The position numbers and the translations under genes were made by a program. A stretch of DNA of 64,000 bases from Gloeophyllum trabeum ATCC 11539 (Eukaryota > Basidiomycota > Agaricomycetes > Gloeophyllales > Gloeophyllaceae), in assembly GCF_000344685.1 (NCBI RefSeq), contig NW_006920410.1:3760470-3824469 (forward strand). Direction: 5' to 3'. This document shows, piece after piece, positions 1 through 9,844 of this stretch. How positions within the stretch are numbered: position 1 is the stretch's first letter; every line of letters begins with the position of its first letter. The notes beneath the pieces were generated by a model that searched no databases, had not been told where the DNA came from, and saw only the letters and a program-made list of their open reading frames with translations.

Positions 1-229
1 CAGTTGCGGCAATGGCCCGTGCAGGCTGTCCGACATGTTTGCCTAGACGTTGTAAAAACAACTGACCCCTCCGGTGGTGTAAGCCTTGGCCAGCAGTCGT
101 TGCCAAGTGCGTCGCGATCAAGATCTCGCAACTTGAATGCCACGGTGGCGGTGCGCATGACTAAGCTAACGTGCCCTGCCCGATTCGGAGGGTGCTTACA
201 ATCCCGAACGCTCTCATTTCACGTCCGCC
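1..229. other. Upstream flank of NFU1, no gene seen
   Basis: No conserved coding frame is recognisable here. The stretch presumably carries the 5' untranslated region and promoter of the NFU1 gene that follows. Confidence 0.4.
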
Positions 230-1214
230 ATGGCCTCTGCACGACTTTCTTCGCTCAGGAGTTTCATCAAGTCGCCTGCGGCATGCAGGAGGGTGGTTTT
301 GGAGAGTAGATTGGGGGCGCGGAGTATCTCGTCGACGCCGAGACGCGCGGCGAGCTTGTACCATGGCGCGACGCTCGCTACTTCGTCGGCCTCGCGGCTC
401 TCGAGGACAGACCCGAGCATGTCGGGCAGAACATCCCAAAGTGCGCGAACTGTATCTTTTCAGAACCTCAGAACCACGTAACTAACCGCGCACAGCCCGC
501 TCGATGTTCATCCAGACCGAATCCACGCCGAACGACGACTCGCTCAAATTCATCCCCGGCGTGCCCGTCATGGACGACGGCACCGCCGAGTTCCTCGACA
601 CGCGCTCCGCGCTCGCCTCCCCTCTGGCTCTCCGCCTCATGGGCATCGACGGCGTCCGCGCGGTCTTCTACGGCCCCGACTTCGTCACCGTGTCCAAGGA
701 CAGCGAGACGAGCTGGGCGGTGATCAAGCCCGAGGTCTACTCCACGCTCATGGAGCACTTCTCCTCCGGCCAGCCGCTCTTCCGCTCGGAGGAGGAAAGG
801 GCGAGCGCGGGCCCGCAGGACACGGCGATTCTGGATAGCGACTCGGAGACGGTGGCGATGATCAAGGAGCTGCTCGCGACGCGCGTGAGGCCGGCGATTA
901 TGGAGGACGGGGGGGATATTGAGTATCGGGGGTTCACGGAGGAGGGGATCGTGAAGCTGAAGCTGAAGGGGAGCTGCAGGGGGTGCGAGTCGAGTGCTGT
1001 CACGCTCAAGACGGGGATCGAGCGGATGCTCATGCATTATATCCCCGAGGTCAAGGGTGTTGAGCAGGTGCGTCGTCAAGCGTCGCAGTCGATTTCACAG
1101 AGCTCATTTTTGCATGCTTAGGTGCTGGACCAGGAAGAGGCTATTGCCCTCGACGAGTTCCAGAAGCTGGAACAGCGTTTAGCTAAAGATAGTCCACGGA
1201 AGGACTCAGAGTGA
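230..1214 (+). CDS. NFU1: NifU-like mitochondrial Fe-S cluster scaffold NFU1
   Basis: Late-acting iron-sulfur scaffold of the mitochondrial matrix that hands clusters to enzymes such as lipoate synthase (family knowledge). Three exons join in frame: 230-440, 496-1067 and 1122-1214, giving 291 aa. Intron 1 (441-495) has donor GTGCGC and a CTAAC branch site; intron 2 (1068-1121) starts GTGCGT. The first exon encodes an Arg/Ser-rich, acid-poor leader (MASARLSSLRSFIKSPAACR...), as expected of a mitochondrial presequence. It is followed by the Nfu N domain (MFIQTESTPNDDSLKFIPG) and the C-terminal NifU domain with the cluster-binding CxxC (SCRGCESS, about 970-990). The ATG at 504 is an internal methionine: a stop lies just upstream in that frame, inside intron 1. 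The length is normal for fungal NFU1. Confidence 0.93.
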
Positions 1215-2076
1215 GATTGCCCCCTTTATCCCCATATTCATGAAACTGACACCATGCGTGCAGTATGGCCCATTACATGTCGCCTTGATGTCCAAGTCCT
1301 GCCTTCGATGCACTGATGCTTTTGTAGCCTTAGAGGGATGCCCTGTTCACAAATTAATACATAACTAATGCATAGTTCCAAATCGCAGTGCTCTTGTTGT
1401 ACTGTACGCTTTGAGTGGTTGCTCGACCTCGTCAAAGGTCCCGCGATAACCGACATCGACTGGACACGTACGGCCGACTACCAACGAACTCCGCGAACTA
1501 CTTGTGTATACGTAGGATACTCTCATATGTCACGACATCTCACTCGAACTCGAAATTTCGATGATTCCAAGACAGCATTGCTCGCCTATCCACTGGATAT
1601 CGAGGAGACGTCGTTCACAAGTGTAATTACCGTCTGTCTTATTAGGAGGTGAGACAGTTGAACTGAAGCCAAGTAAATAGGATGCCGATTGAGCGGCGGC
1701 GGACGACCAATCTTCCCGTCTCTCTTTTGACAACGACGCAGCCATGATGAAGGTCTGTCGTACTCACCTTATTGTGTTTGGGTAACTACATATAGTCGGG
1801 GCCGAATCACGGCGGAATCCTACCCACCCAGTGGTGCCCTTCCTGTCTTTGCCACAATTTGAATCACGATGCCACATTTCCAGCCACCGCGGGATCTGCC
1901 GTCCACACACCCGGGTACAACCGGCCCGAGCTTCTCCACCGACGCAGGGACTTGCGCTCTTCATGCATTCGTAACAAAATGCGATTGCGTACGCACTTGA
2001 TCTCGAAGTTTCGATCGTTCTTATGACCTACGTCCCAGGATGTGTAAGACAGAAAGTCCCAAGGGGCCAACGGCCA
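1215..2076. other. Intergenic region, no gene recognised
   Basis: Open frames here are short, start weakly and lack low-complexity or domain signatures. No conserved protein or RNA gene could be supported. Confidence 0.4.
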
Positions 2077-2411
2077 GAAAACGCGCGACGGCAACCCCCT
2101 AAAGTGAACAGGACCCCGAAAGCATCACATAAGAGAGAGGACCACCTTGATAAGGCAATTTGTGGCGGCTCCTCTTCTGCCTGGGTTTATGTTTTGTGTG
2201 GTCGATTGTCGGGAATCAACAAGCCTCTGTCATCCATGTACACATAGGTAATAGCTTATAACTACTTATATATATATCTTTGATCCCTAAGATCACATTG
2301 TTCAGTGCTGAAAGATCCCAAACACTTCTCAGTCGATGATATTTCTGCACTGACTCAGACATACAGGAACACCTCTCTACTTCCTGATGCATAAGACTGG
2401 TGACAAACAGT
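2077..2411 (+). repeat. 335-bp direct repeat, left copy, abutting the assembly gap
   Basis: This stretch recurs without difference, as far as can be read, at 3000-3334 (offset 923). It ends exactly where the N run begins. It contains an AT-rich tract (tatatatatatct) and no convincing gene. Confidence 0.9.
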
Positions 2412-2999
2412 NNNNNNNNNNNNNNNNNNNNNNNNNNNNNNNNNNNNNNNNNNNNNNNNNNNNNNNNNNNNNNNNNNNNNNNNNNNNNNNNNNNNNNNNN
2501 NNNNNNNNNNNNNNNNNNNNNNNNNNNNNNNNNNNNNNNNNNNNNNNNNNNNNNNNNNNNNNNNNNNNNNNNNNNNNNNNNNNNNNNNNNNNNNNNNNNN
2601 NNNNNNNNNNNNNNNNNNNNNNNNNNNNNNNNNNNNNNNNNNNNNNNNNNNNNNNNNNNNNNNNNNNNNNNNNNNNNNNNNNNNNNNNNNNNNNNNNNNN
2701 NNNNNNNNNNNNNNNNNNNNNNNNNNNNNNNNNNNNNNNNNNNNNNNNNNNNNNNNNNNNNNNNNNNNNNNNNNNNNNNNNNNNNNNNNNNNNNNNNNNN
2801 NNNNNNNNNNNNNNNNNNNNNNNNNNNNNNNNNNNNNNNNNNNNNNNNNNNNNNNNNNNNNNNNNNNNNNNNNNNNNNNNNNNNNNNNNNNNNNNNNNNN
2901 NNNNNNNNNNNNNNNNNNNNNNNNNNNNNNNNNNNNNNNNNNNNNNNNNNNNNNNNNNNNNNNNNNNNNNNNNNNNNNNNNNNNNNNNNNNNNNNNNNN
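2412..2999. other. Assembly gap of 588 N
   Basis: A run of 588 unknown bases. Identical sequence on both sides suggests that the gap may be artificial. Confidence 0.99.
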
Positions 3000-3334
3000 G
3001 AAAACGCGCGACGGCAACCCCCTAAAGTGAACAGGACCCCGAAAGCATCACATAAGAGAGAGGACCACCTTGATAAGGCAATTTGTGGCGGCTCCTCTTC
3101 TGCCTGGGTTTATGTTTTGTGTGGTCGATTGTCGGGAATCAACAAGCCTCTGTCATCCATGTACACATAGGTAATAGCTTATAACTACTTATATATATAT
3201 CTTTGATCCCTAAGATCACATTGTTCAGTGCTGAAAGATCCCAAACACTTCTCAGTCGATGATATTTCTGCACTGACTCAGACATACAGGAACACCTCTC
3301 TACTTCCTGATGCATAAGACTGGTGACAAACAGT
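3000..3334 (+). repeat. 335-bp direct repeat, right copy, abutting the assembly gap
   Basis: Identical to 2077-2411 and begins at the first base after the N run. It is either a real tandem duplication or the two overlapping ends of contigs that the assembler did not merge. Confidence 0.9.
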
Positions 3335-4038
3335 GCTTATAAAATAGTAGTTCTCTTGACAGAGCTGTTGGTGGGCGCATATTTGCCGAAGGTCCGTTGT
3401 GACCATGACCGCAGGGCTTGATGGATACATATTTCCTCAAATTTGCCGATGTGTAGAAAGCACCAGATACTTTGACAGGGTACAGACTCCACATAATACA
3501 ATATACAACTGCAAATTCAAGACTACCAGCAATCCTTGCACCATTCAACGAGGACTGTCTCGTATCGCCTGTTTTCAGACACACTGCGTCGTTTGTCCGA
3601 ATCAGGCAAGTGGTCTACAGCTCGCGTCCTCAGATTTTGCTTGATGCATTTATCAAAGATATAGCGTATGTCCCACCACTTCAAAAAGTATGTAGACCTG
3701 TGCTAGGATGCTACTCAACGGTACAGAAAAAGATTCAGAGTTTAATGCAGCTTTGGGAAGTCGCAAATAGAAAGTGCACGCAAACCGTGCAAGAAAGTGA
3801 AAATCGGGACCCCGTAAACTTGGAAAGGGACAACGACAATAGGGTTGACGTCGTCGGTAATACCCACGTTGGCCCCTTGGAAAGTCCTGAGGATGTGTAA
3901 GCTTTCCCCAACCGGTAACAACAGCACAGCGGCCAGTCAGACCTAGTACTAGTCATGTACACGTGGGTTAGGTTATCAGATATAAGGAGCGTCCCTTGAT
4001 CAATCTACCATCCGCGCAGCAGGGCAAAGCACCAAATC
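3335..4038. other. Intergenic region upstream of the GST gene
   Basis: A plus-strand open frame of 142 codons (3472-3900) has no recognisable domain and no clear splice context, so I do not call it a gene. The last 100-200 bases should contain the promoter of the glutathione transferase that starts at 4039. Confidence 0.4.
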
Positions 4039-4838
4039 ATGCCGCAGGAGGAAATCATCTTGTATGATCTCCCCCGGAGGGAGATGGAAAAGGGGCCGTG
4101 GTCGCCTAACACGCTAAAAGCCAGGTGAGCGGCCTATTTGACGTTGCGCATATCCGAACTGATCTCAGTCCGTGGAGATTCGCCCTGGAGTTCAAAGGCC
4201 TACCGTACAAGACCGTCTGGATCGAATACCCCGATGTCGCAGCGCACTGCCAAAAGATAGGGGCGAAGCCCACTGGCAAGTGGCCGGACGGCACGCCGCT
4301 GTACACTCTCCCGGTCATCCAAGATCCCAACACGGACGCCGTCGTCTCGGACTCGTACGCCATCGCGGAGTACCTGGATGCCCACTACGCGACCCCGCGC
4401 TCGCTCATCCCTGCAGGCACGGAGGGCCTGCACGCAGCGTTCTTCAAGGCCATCACGGACAACGCGTTTGCGAAGCTGTTCCCCATCATCCCGGCCGCGG
4501 TCGCGAAACTGCTGAACCCGCCCAGCGCGGAGTACTTTGTGAGGACGAGGGAAGCGCAGTTCGGGAAGCTGGATGAGTTCTGTCCCCCTGGGCCGAAGCG
4601 GGAGCAGCAGTTGAAGGAGGCGAAGGCGGGGCTTGATATCGTGGAGGGCTGGTATCAGAAGGCCGGGAAAGACACGCTGTATTTGATGGGTGATACACCG
4701 TCGTGGGCGGACCTTATAGTGGCGGCGTACATGGTCGGGATGAAGCGTATGCAAGGCGAGCATTCCGATGAGTGGAAGCAGATATCCAGTTGGAATAGCG
4801 GGCGATGGGCGAAATTAGCTGAGGCTCTGGGGAGTTAG
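4039..4838 (+). CDS. GSTFuA-like glutathione S-transferase
   Basis: Cytosolic glutathione transferase of the fungal FuA class, a group expanded in wood-decay basidiomycetes and linked to handling of wood extractives and lignin fragments (family knowledge). Two exons, 4039-4124 and 4178-4838, give 248 aa. The intron 4125-4177 starts GTGAGC. An alternative acceptor at 4168 keeps the frame and would add three residues, but splicing at 4177 gives the family-like junction TLKA-R-FALEFKGLPY. The N-terminal thioredoxin-fold domain contains WSPNTLK, where the Ser is the expected catalytic position of this class, then TLPVIQDP and the glutathione-contacting DSYAIAEYL. An all-helical C-terminal domain follows, with WADLIVAAY. 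It lies 1 kb upstream of an FAD monooxygenase in the same orientation, suggesting a detoxification pair (inference). Confidence 0.88.
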
Positions 4839-5016
4839 TGGGCTCGAAGTCGGACGAATTCATGTATTTGAACACAGAAGAATTGCGTAAATAACATATA
4901 GGCAGGGCTGAGGTCGGATTCAAACCGCCACTACAGACAAGTACTTGGGAGCTGCCTAGCATCCTGAGTGGAATGGATACAGTACAACGATGGCAGCGTC
5001 AGCGTTAGTCTTCAGG

Positions 5017-5081
5017 GAGAAAGTCCCTGGCCTGTAAGTTACCGGTAAGTTACCAGGAGGTAACTTACCACCGACTTTCTC
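5017..5081. repeat. Nested hairpin with GGTAAGTTACC arms
   Basis: An inner perfect 11-bp inverted repeat (ggtaagttacc at 5044-5054, ggtaacttacc at 5059-5069) sits inside outer 9-bp arms (gagaaagtc at 5017-5025, gactttctc at 5073-5081). An extra direct copy of gtaagttacc lies at 5034-5043. The structure could be a hairpin or the tip of a decayed mobile element. Confidence 0.75.
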
Positions 5082-5171
5082 TCCGAGCACTATTATTATT
5101 AGTAGTCAGCGTGCGCCGTTTAACGCTGTTTACCTTCATCTACCGTACCTGGACAGTGTTGTGCCAGTTCC

Positions 5172-5219
5172 GAACTAGTTGACGAAAGTTCGGAGAACCG
5201 TCAACTCGTCAACTAGTTC
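5172..5219. repeat. 14-bp inverted repeat GAACTAGTTGACGA
   Basis: gaactagttgacga at 5172-5185 pairs perfectly with tcgtcaactagttc at 5206-5219 across a 20-base loop. The core GTTGACGA recurs at 5427 and 5476. Confidence 0.8.
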
Positions 5220-5426
5220 CGTTTATTTTCGATAACTTGCCGGAACTGTGGCGCGAGGCTTGTCCGCCAGAAGTCCTCAGGCCTCAGTTCCCGTCGAGAT
5301 GTTGAGTTGCCCGTCCGTTCTGATTGCACGACGATGGGTTGCTCTCTATGGTCTTGAACTCGTGCGCTTAGCTAAGGTTTTCCACCGTGTATGGCAGTGA
5401 GTGGGAAAGTTGATCTCCGTGAGCAG

Positions 5427-5443
5427 GTTGACGAAAAGTCAAC
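5427..5443. repeat. Short hairpin GTTGAC/GTCAAC
   Basis: gttgac-gaaaa-gtcaac forms a small perfect hairpin that repeats the motif of the 5172 inverted repeat. Confidence 0.6.
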
Positions 5444-5828
5444 GTTTCCTAAACTTTGTAGAACTAGTTGCTTAGTTGACGAAACAACTAAACTAACTGG
5501 CGTCAACGGGCCCAACAATGGCGTACCAAACTTTGATTTTGAGCCGCAGGGCTGCGACTTTGTACAAATGATGATGACCGCAAGCCGACGAGATCGGGCA
5601 ACAGTCGCCCATTAGCGGATCATTGCTCCTGTTTAGGACCGCCGGTATGTACGCGTTGGCCCGGATCAACTCGGGATCGACCATGCTGTGCACTGCTCAC
5701 TGCTCAGTGAGTCAGTCCGCCCCTGGCCATGCACTATGGTCAATCACGGCCATGGTCGAAACCAAGGTCATTCCTCGGGACCTGGCTCTGGGTACTACTG
5801 CTGCGGTTGCGCCCGATTTCATTTACGG

Positions 5829-5836
5829 ATATAAAT
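5829..5836 (+). promoter_or_regulatory. TATA box of the FAD monooxygenase gene
   Basis: atataaat lies about 55 bases upstream of the start codon at 5889, at a sensible distance for a short 5' leader. Confidence 0.6.
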
Positions 5837-5888
5837 ATGAGCTGTAGTAGCAGGGGCGACCTCGCAGAACTCTCCAGCTAAATCAACA

Positions 5889-8096
5889 ATGTCTCCCGCA
5901 CCACCCGAAGTACTGATCGTATGTATTTCAGAACGAGAAATGGAGTATTTCATCTGATACTATGATCTTGATGCTTCGTTCAGGTCGGCGCAGGCCCCGC
6001 TGGGCTTGTCGCGGCTCTAACACTCGCGCACAATGATATCCCGGTGCGCATCATCGAGAAACTCCCCTCCCCGCGCCTAGGCCAGAAAGGCGCCGGCATT
6101 CAGGTATGCTATACCCTTCTCTAATTCGGGGGATCGAGGAGGTAGGCTAAAGATCCGGGTGCTACGCAGCCCAGGTCACTCGAGGTCTACAGATTTCTCG
6201 ACGTGCTGCCAGACCTCCTGTGGGAGGGTACGCTCTACCCTCCCATGCGTCTGTACAAACTCCCAGGCGGGACGGAGGTCCTCAGGGAGTGGTACATGGT
6301 GGATCCTACCGAACCAAAGCCTGGAGTCCCTTACGTACGTTGCTCATCCCAGATAAAACCGCTACAAGCGACTGACAAACTGACAAGTTGAATGGACTTT
6401 TGCTTGGTCAAGACCACCTCGAGGCGACGCTGAGGAAGCATCTCGAGCGGCGCGGGTACCATGTTGAGTTTGGGACCGAACTGGTCTCACTGGAGCAAGA
6501 CGCGGATAGAGTCGTCGCGCGTCTTGTTAAGAAGGAGAACGGCCAGGATGTGCACGAGACCATCGAGACCAAGTTCTTAATCGGAGCAGATGGTGCTAAA
6601 GGTGTGATGATCCGGTGTCATCTCTCGCCGTCCATACAGAATTGATGCCGTGTTAGGTATTGTGCGGAAGCAACTCGGCCTGAAATTCCAGGGCGAGACT
6701 AGGGATGGGCAGCACATGATCATCGCTGACGTCCATATTGAAGGTCTCGATAATGATGTACGTGTCTCTCTTCTAGACTTTGGTTCGATGCTTTAATGCC
6801 AAGTGCAGCATTGGCATATGTGGAGAAAAGATAACGAAGCACAGTGCGTTTCCCTTGCACACCTCGCTTCTGCCGCTGTTGATGCAGTATTTCGGCGCGG
6901 TATAGACTCCTGCTGCGTCCGACAGAGAGGCGCGACAATGTATACACCCTAATGGGCTGGGCAGCCGGCTTCGATCCCGTCGAGGCAGCCAAAGATCGCC
7001 AGGCAGTCGTCGACTTCGTCCACAACGTCACAGATCGGAAGGATTTGAAAATCGGAGAGTTTGTTTGGGTGTCTGATTGGCGGTGCGTAAAATTAGACTC
7101 AAGGTGAAGAATGGAAAATGTACTCATGACGACTTGTCAAGAATAGACCGAACATCCGCATGGTCGACAGGTTTGGCGAAGGACGGGTGTTCCTGACAGG
7201 AGGTAGGAGGATGCCTGCACCCGTCCATGCGTTGACAGGGCTCACTCTGACCTGCGACAGATGCGGCACACGTCCACAGCCCGACCGGTGGCCAAGGCGC
7301 GAACTCTAGTATCCAGGACTCCGTACGTATTTACCCTTCACATGGTCCAAATTCTTCATCGCAGCTCATGTCACGACCCCCATAGTTCAACTTGGGCTGG
7401 AAGCTCGCGCTCGTCAGCAAGGGCCTCTCCCCGCTTTCCCTCCTCTCGACATACACCGAAGAGCGCCTGCCCGTCATCGCCGAGATGCTCGAGGTAACCA
7501 CCAACCTGCTCAACCGCACCATGACCGGCGCGCACTCGGACGCGACGTGGCAGCGCGGCGGCGCGCTGCTGCAGCTCGGCGTGAACTACCGCTGGAGCTC
7601 CGCCGTGCTCGACGAGCGGCAGAAGGAGAAGGAGGAGGCCTCCGGGCACGCCTACGGCGGGGCGGCACCGGGGCAGGTCGAGGCGCTGCGCGCGGGCGAC
7701 CGCGCCCCGGACGCGCCGGGGCTCGTTCCGCGGTCCGCGGCGGCGTACCCCACGAGCCTCTTCCAGGTGTTCAAGCCCACGTTCCACACTGCGCTCATCT
7801 TCGCGCGGGACCCGGCGAAGGCGGCGGGTGTGGGCAGGTTCCTGAAGAAATACCCGGCGAAGAGCATACATTCCGTTGCGGTCGCGCCAGGCAATTGGGG
7901 ATTCGGACCGCATGTCACGTTCGAGGAGGTGGACGCGGCTTTCCTGGATTGGGACGGGTATGCGTATAAGCATTACGGCGTCAATTCGGATGATGACGGC
8001 TTGACTATCGTCGTGGTGAGGCCGGATGGTGTGGTGGGTGGTATAGTCTTCGGAGAAGAGGGATTAGAGCGTTACTTCAGCAAGATTTTTGCTTGA
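5889..8096 (+). CDS. FAD-dependent aromatic hydroxylase (phenol 2-monooxygenase / PheA-TfdB type)
   Basis: Class A flavoprotein monooxygenase expected to hydroxylate phenolic or related aromatic rings using NAD(P)H and O2. The start ATG at 5889 encodes MSPAPPEVLI; after a short intron comes the Rossmann motif VGAGPAGLVAAL. Further exons encode RIIEKLPSPRLGQKGAGIQ, the substrate domain at 6388-6600 (ending in FLIGADGAK, the DG motif), and the FAD-contacting GD motif FLTGDAAHVHSPTGGQGAN split by an intron near 7201-7260. The large last exon (about 7386-8096) contains FNLGWKLALVSKG and the C-terminal thioredoxin-like domain of phenol hydroxylases, ending in YFSKIFA. At least eight short introns are visible, so internal boundaries are approximate. 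A substrate cannot be read from sequence; phenol 2-monooxygenase is a family label. It follows a GST gene in the same direction. Confidence 0.88.
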
Positions 8097-8457
8097 GGAA
8101 CGGAGTGCAGGATTCGGGCTGTACGATAGAGCGGGACTTTGGCAGTACCACTATAAAATAGAAGGCACAATCTCTACTCTTGGGAGAAGCGTGAGTCTCT
8201 ACAGGCGATATCGTCTCGGAAGGGACTATTGGTTTATATGTGTTCTCTAGAGTTTGCAACTTTATGATCGAGCTGGATGTGCTCAGCGAGTGCGATGTCC
8301 CCCGGGCCGGCCCCGGCGGCCCGAGGCGTATGATTATAGGGGAAATCTCAGAACAGGGCTGCCACAGCTACGGTATGTCGTCTATGTGCAGTTGTATTGT
8401 CATATGATTTTTTATGCCAGACTGGGGCTCGGGCTAGTCTGATTATTATCTACAACA
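8097..8457. other. Intergenic region with a GC-rich palindrome
   Basis: No firm gene. A small GC-rich inverted repeat (cgggccg at 8303-8309, cggcccg at 8316-8322) is present. An early exon of the downstream HNH-domain gene could lie here (QLRYVVYVQLYC near 8360), but this is not certain. Confidence 0.35.
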
Positions 8458-9844
8458 ATGGTTAAAATACTTATTCGCACCCAAGCCTTCCGACACATCG
8501 TCACTCTTCAAGCTTGTCATCCCGCTGGACACTATGCACTCTCTCTGCAAGTGGCCAGTAAAGTGATTGAGCGTCGCTTGGGCCGTGTATGGCGTACAGG
8601 GCTAACCGTCACGCGATTCCCTCCCTCTTCAGGACGAAGACGTCCTGGAAGACGATGATGACATCATTCTTGAAGGACCCAGTAAGCCTAGTATTTAAAT
8701 AAAACCGGCTGACCAGATGTTGAATCGGTGTAGATTTCTCGCCGAGCGCTACTGTGGATGTGGTTGGACCTAGAAGAGAACCCGAGAACGAGAGGTGTGA
8801 GATGTTGCGTCTGCGGAGTGACAAGTCACACGCCAGTGCCTTTGTCTCGGACAGCGTTTAGACTTTCAGTATCATCAACTCTTTTGATTCACCAGTCCTG
8901 AATAATCGATCCCCATCCGAATCATCCTCGTTTCTATACCCGCCCTCCCGTCCCACTACTACAGCACCTTTCCATTATGCAATAGTTAGTAAGTAGATAC
9001 CTGTATAGTAGACAACGGGTGAGCCGACATCCTTCCCGTCGTCTACGCCCAGGAGTGCTGCAGCCAGTAGAATCAGCTGCAGCTTCCTCCCCCACAATTA
9101 AACACAGGTCTACTTTGATACCATGAATACGGAGCTTTGAGACGCAAGATAGCTGTACTTGATCGCCGCACCGAATCTCAGACGGGTTCACGCGATAGCC
9201 GAGTGGCATCGTTCCGAGTCGAAATAGAGGCGCGGGATAGGGACTGCGTCTTTATAGGAGGTTTCGGGGAATGCCACCACATCATCCCTTTTGCGCGCGG
9301 TTCCGAGGTGAGATTACTGCACTCGTAGCAAAGTACAAGGCTGATCGTATGAGAAAGTGGGCTCCGAGAGGTCGTCCGCGAGGAACATCACACCCGCCAT
9401 CGACGATATCAACGATCCATTCAATGGCTTCATGCCAGTGTGCGAGCACAACATACACCGACCGCTGCGGAAGAGGGAGCTTGCGGTGCTCTATGTACGT
9501 CCATGAAGTTTTTCCGCTCTGTGATATTCGACCCAGCTGCTCCTAATTCCGTTCTGCAATGCACTGACGTTGCTCCGAGCGTTAAGGCGCCCGATGACGC
9601 CGGGCACGAGTTTCGTTACACTCTTCAGACTCTCAGCATTACTGATGACAGAGACGACACATTCTTTGCAGAATCCCTGCGCCTGTCAACATCGCAGACT
9701 CGGGACGCAAGGTTCGATAAAGTGAGTGAAGGGCGACTGCCGCACCCGGAGATCCTTAACTATGTATATGGTGCTTCCGTTCTGCACGCTTTTGGCTCTC
9801 CTGGCTTTGCCGAGGAGTGGCGAGATGCGAATGTATGGCAGTAG
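8458..9844 (+). CDS. HNH nuclease-domain protein (expanded Agaricomycete family), model uncertain
   Basis: Pieces of a fungal HNH-domain protein lie in order on the plus strand. An acidic exon occurs near 8632-8680 (DEDVLEDDDDIILEGP). The HNH core is at about 9200-9307 (FRVEIEARDRDCVFIGG then ECHHIIPFARGSE) and 9354-9498 (IDDINDPFNG, then CEHNIHRPLRKRELAVLY). A C-terminal exon at about 9537-9844 carries NSVLQCTDVAP and ends in NYVYGASVLHAFGSPGF. The H...N...H residues are all visible, and intron 9308-9353 joins in phase. The following junction only stays in frame with an unusually short 38-base intron (9499-9536), and the exon before the core runs into a stop. The gene may therefore be decaying or simply poorly modelled. 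The family's biological role is unknown to me; nuclease activity is inferred from the motif only. Confidence 0.55.

Larger units (their letters stand above)
4839..5828. other. Hairpin-rich spacer between GST and monooxygenase
   Basis: No protein-coding gene is evident. The stretch is rich in inverted and direct repeats, listed separately, and contains three direct copies of GTTGACGAAA (5179, 5427, 5476). It must hold the 3' end of the GST transcript and the promoter of the monooxygenase. Confidence 0.5.

Noticed and set aside
4890..4985. Possible tRNA on the minus strand (ggtttgaatcc resembles a T-loop)
   Set aside because: No matching A box, anticodon stem or acceptor stem could be folded around it.
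8303..8322. GC-rich palindrome as terminator
   Set aside because: No T-run follows, and such terminators are not expected for nuclear fungal genes.
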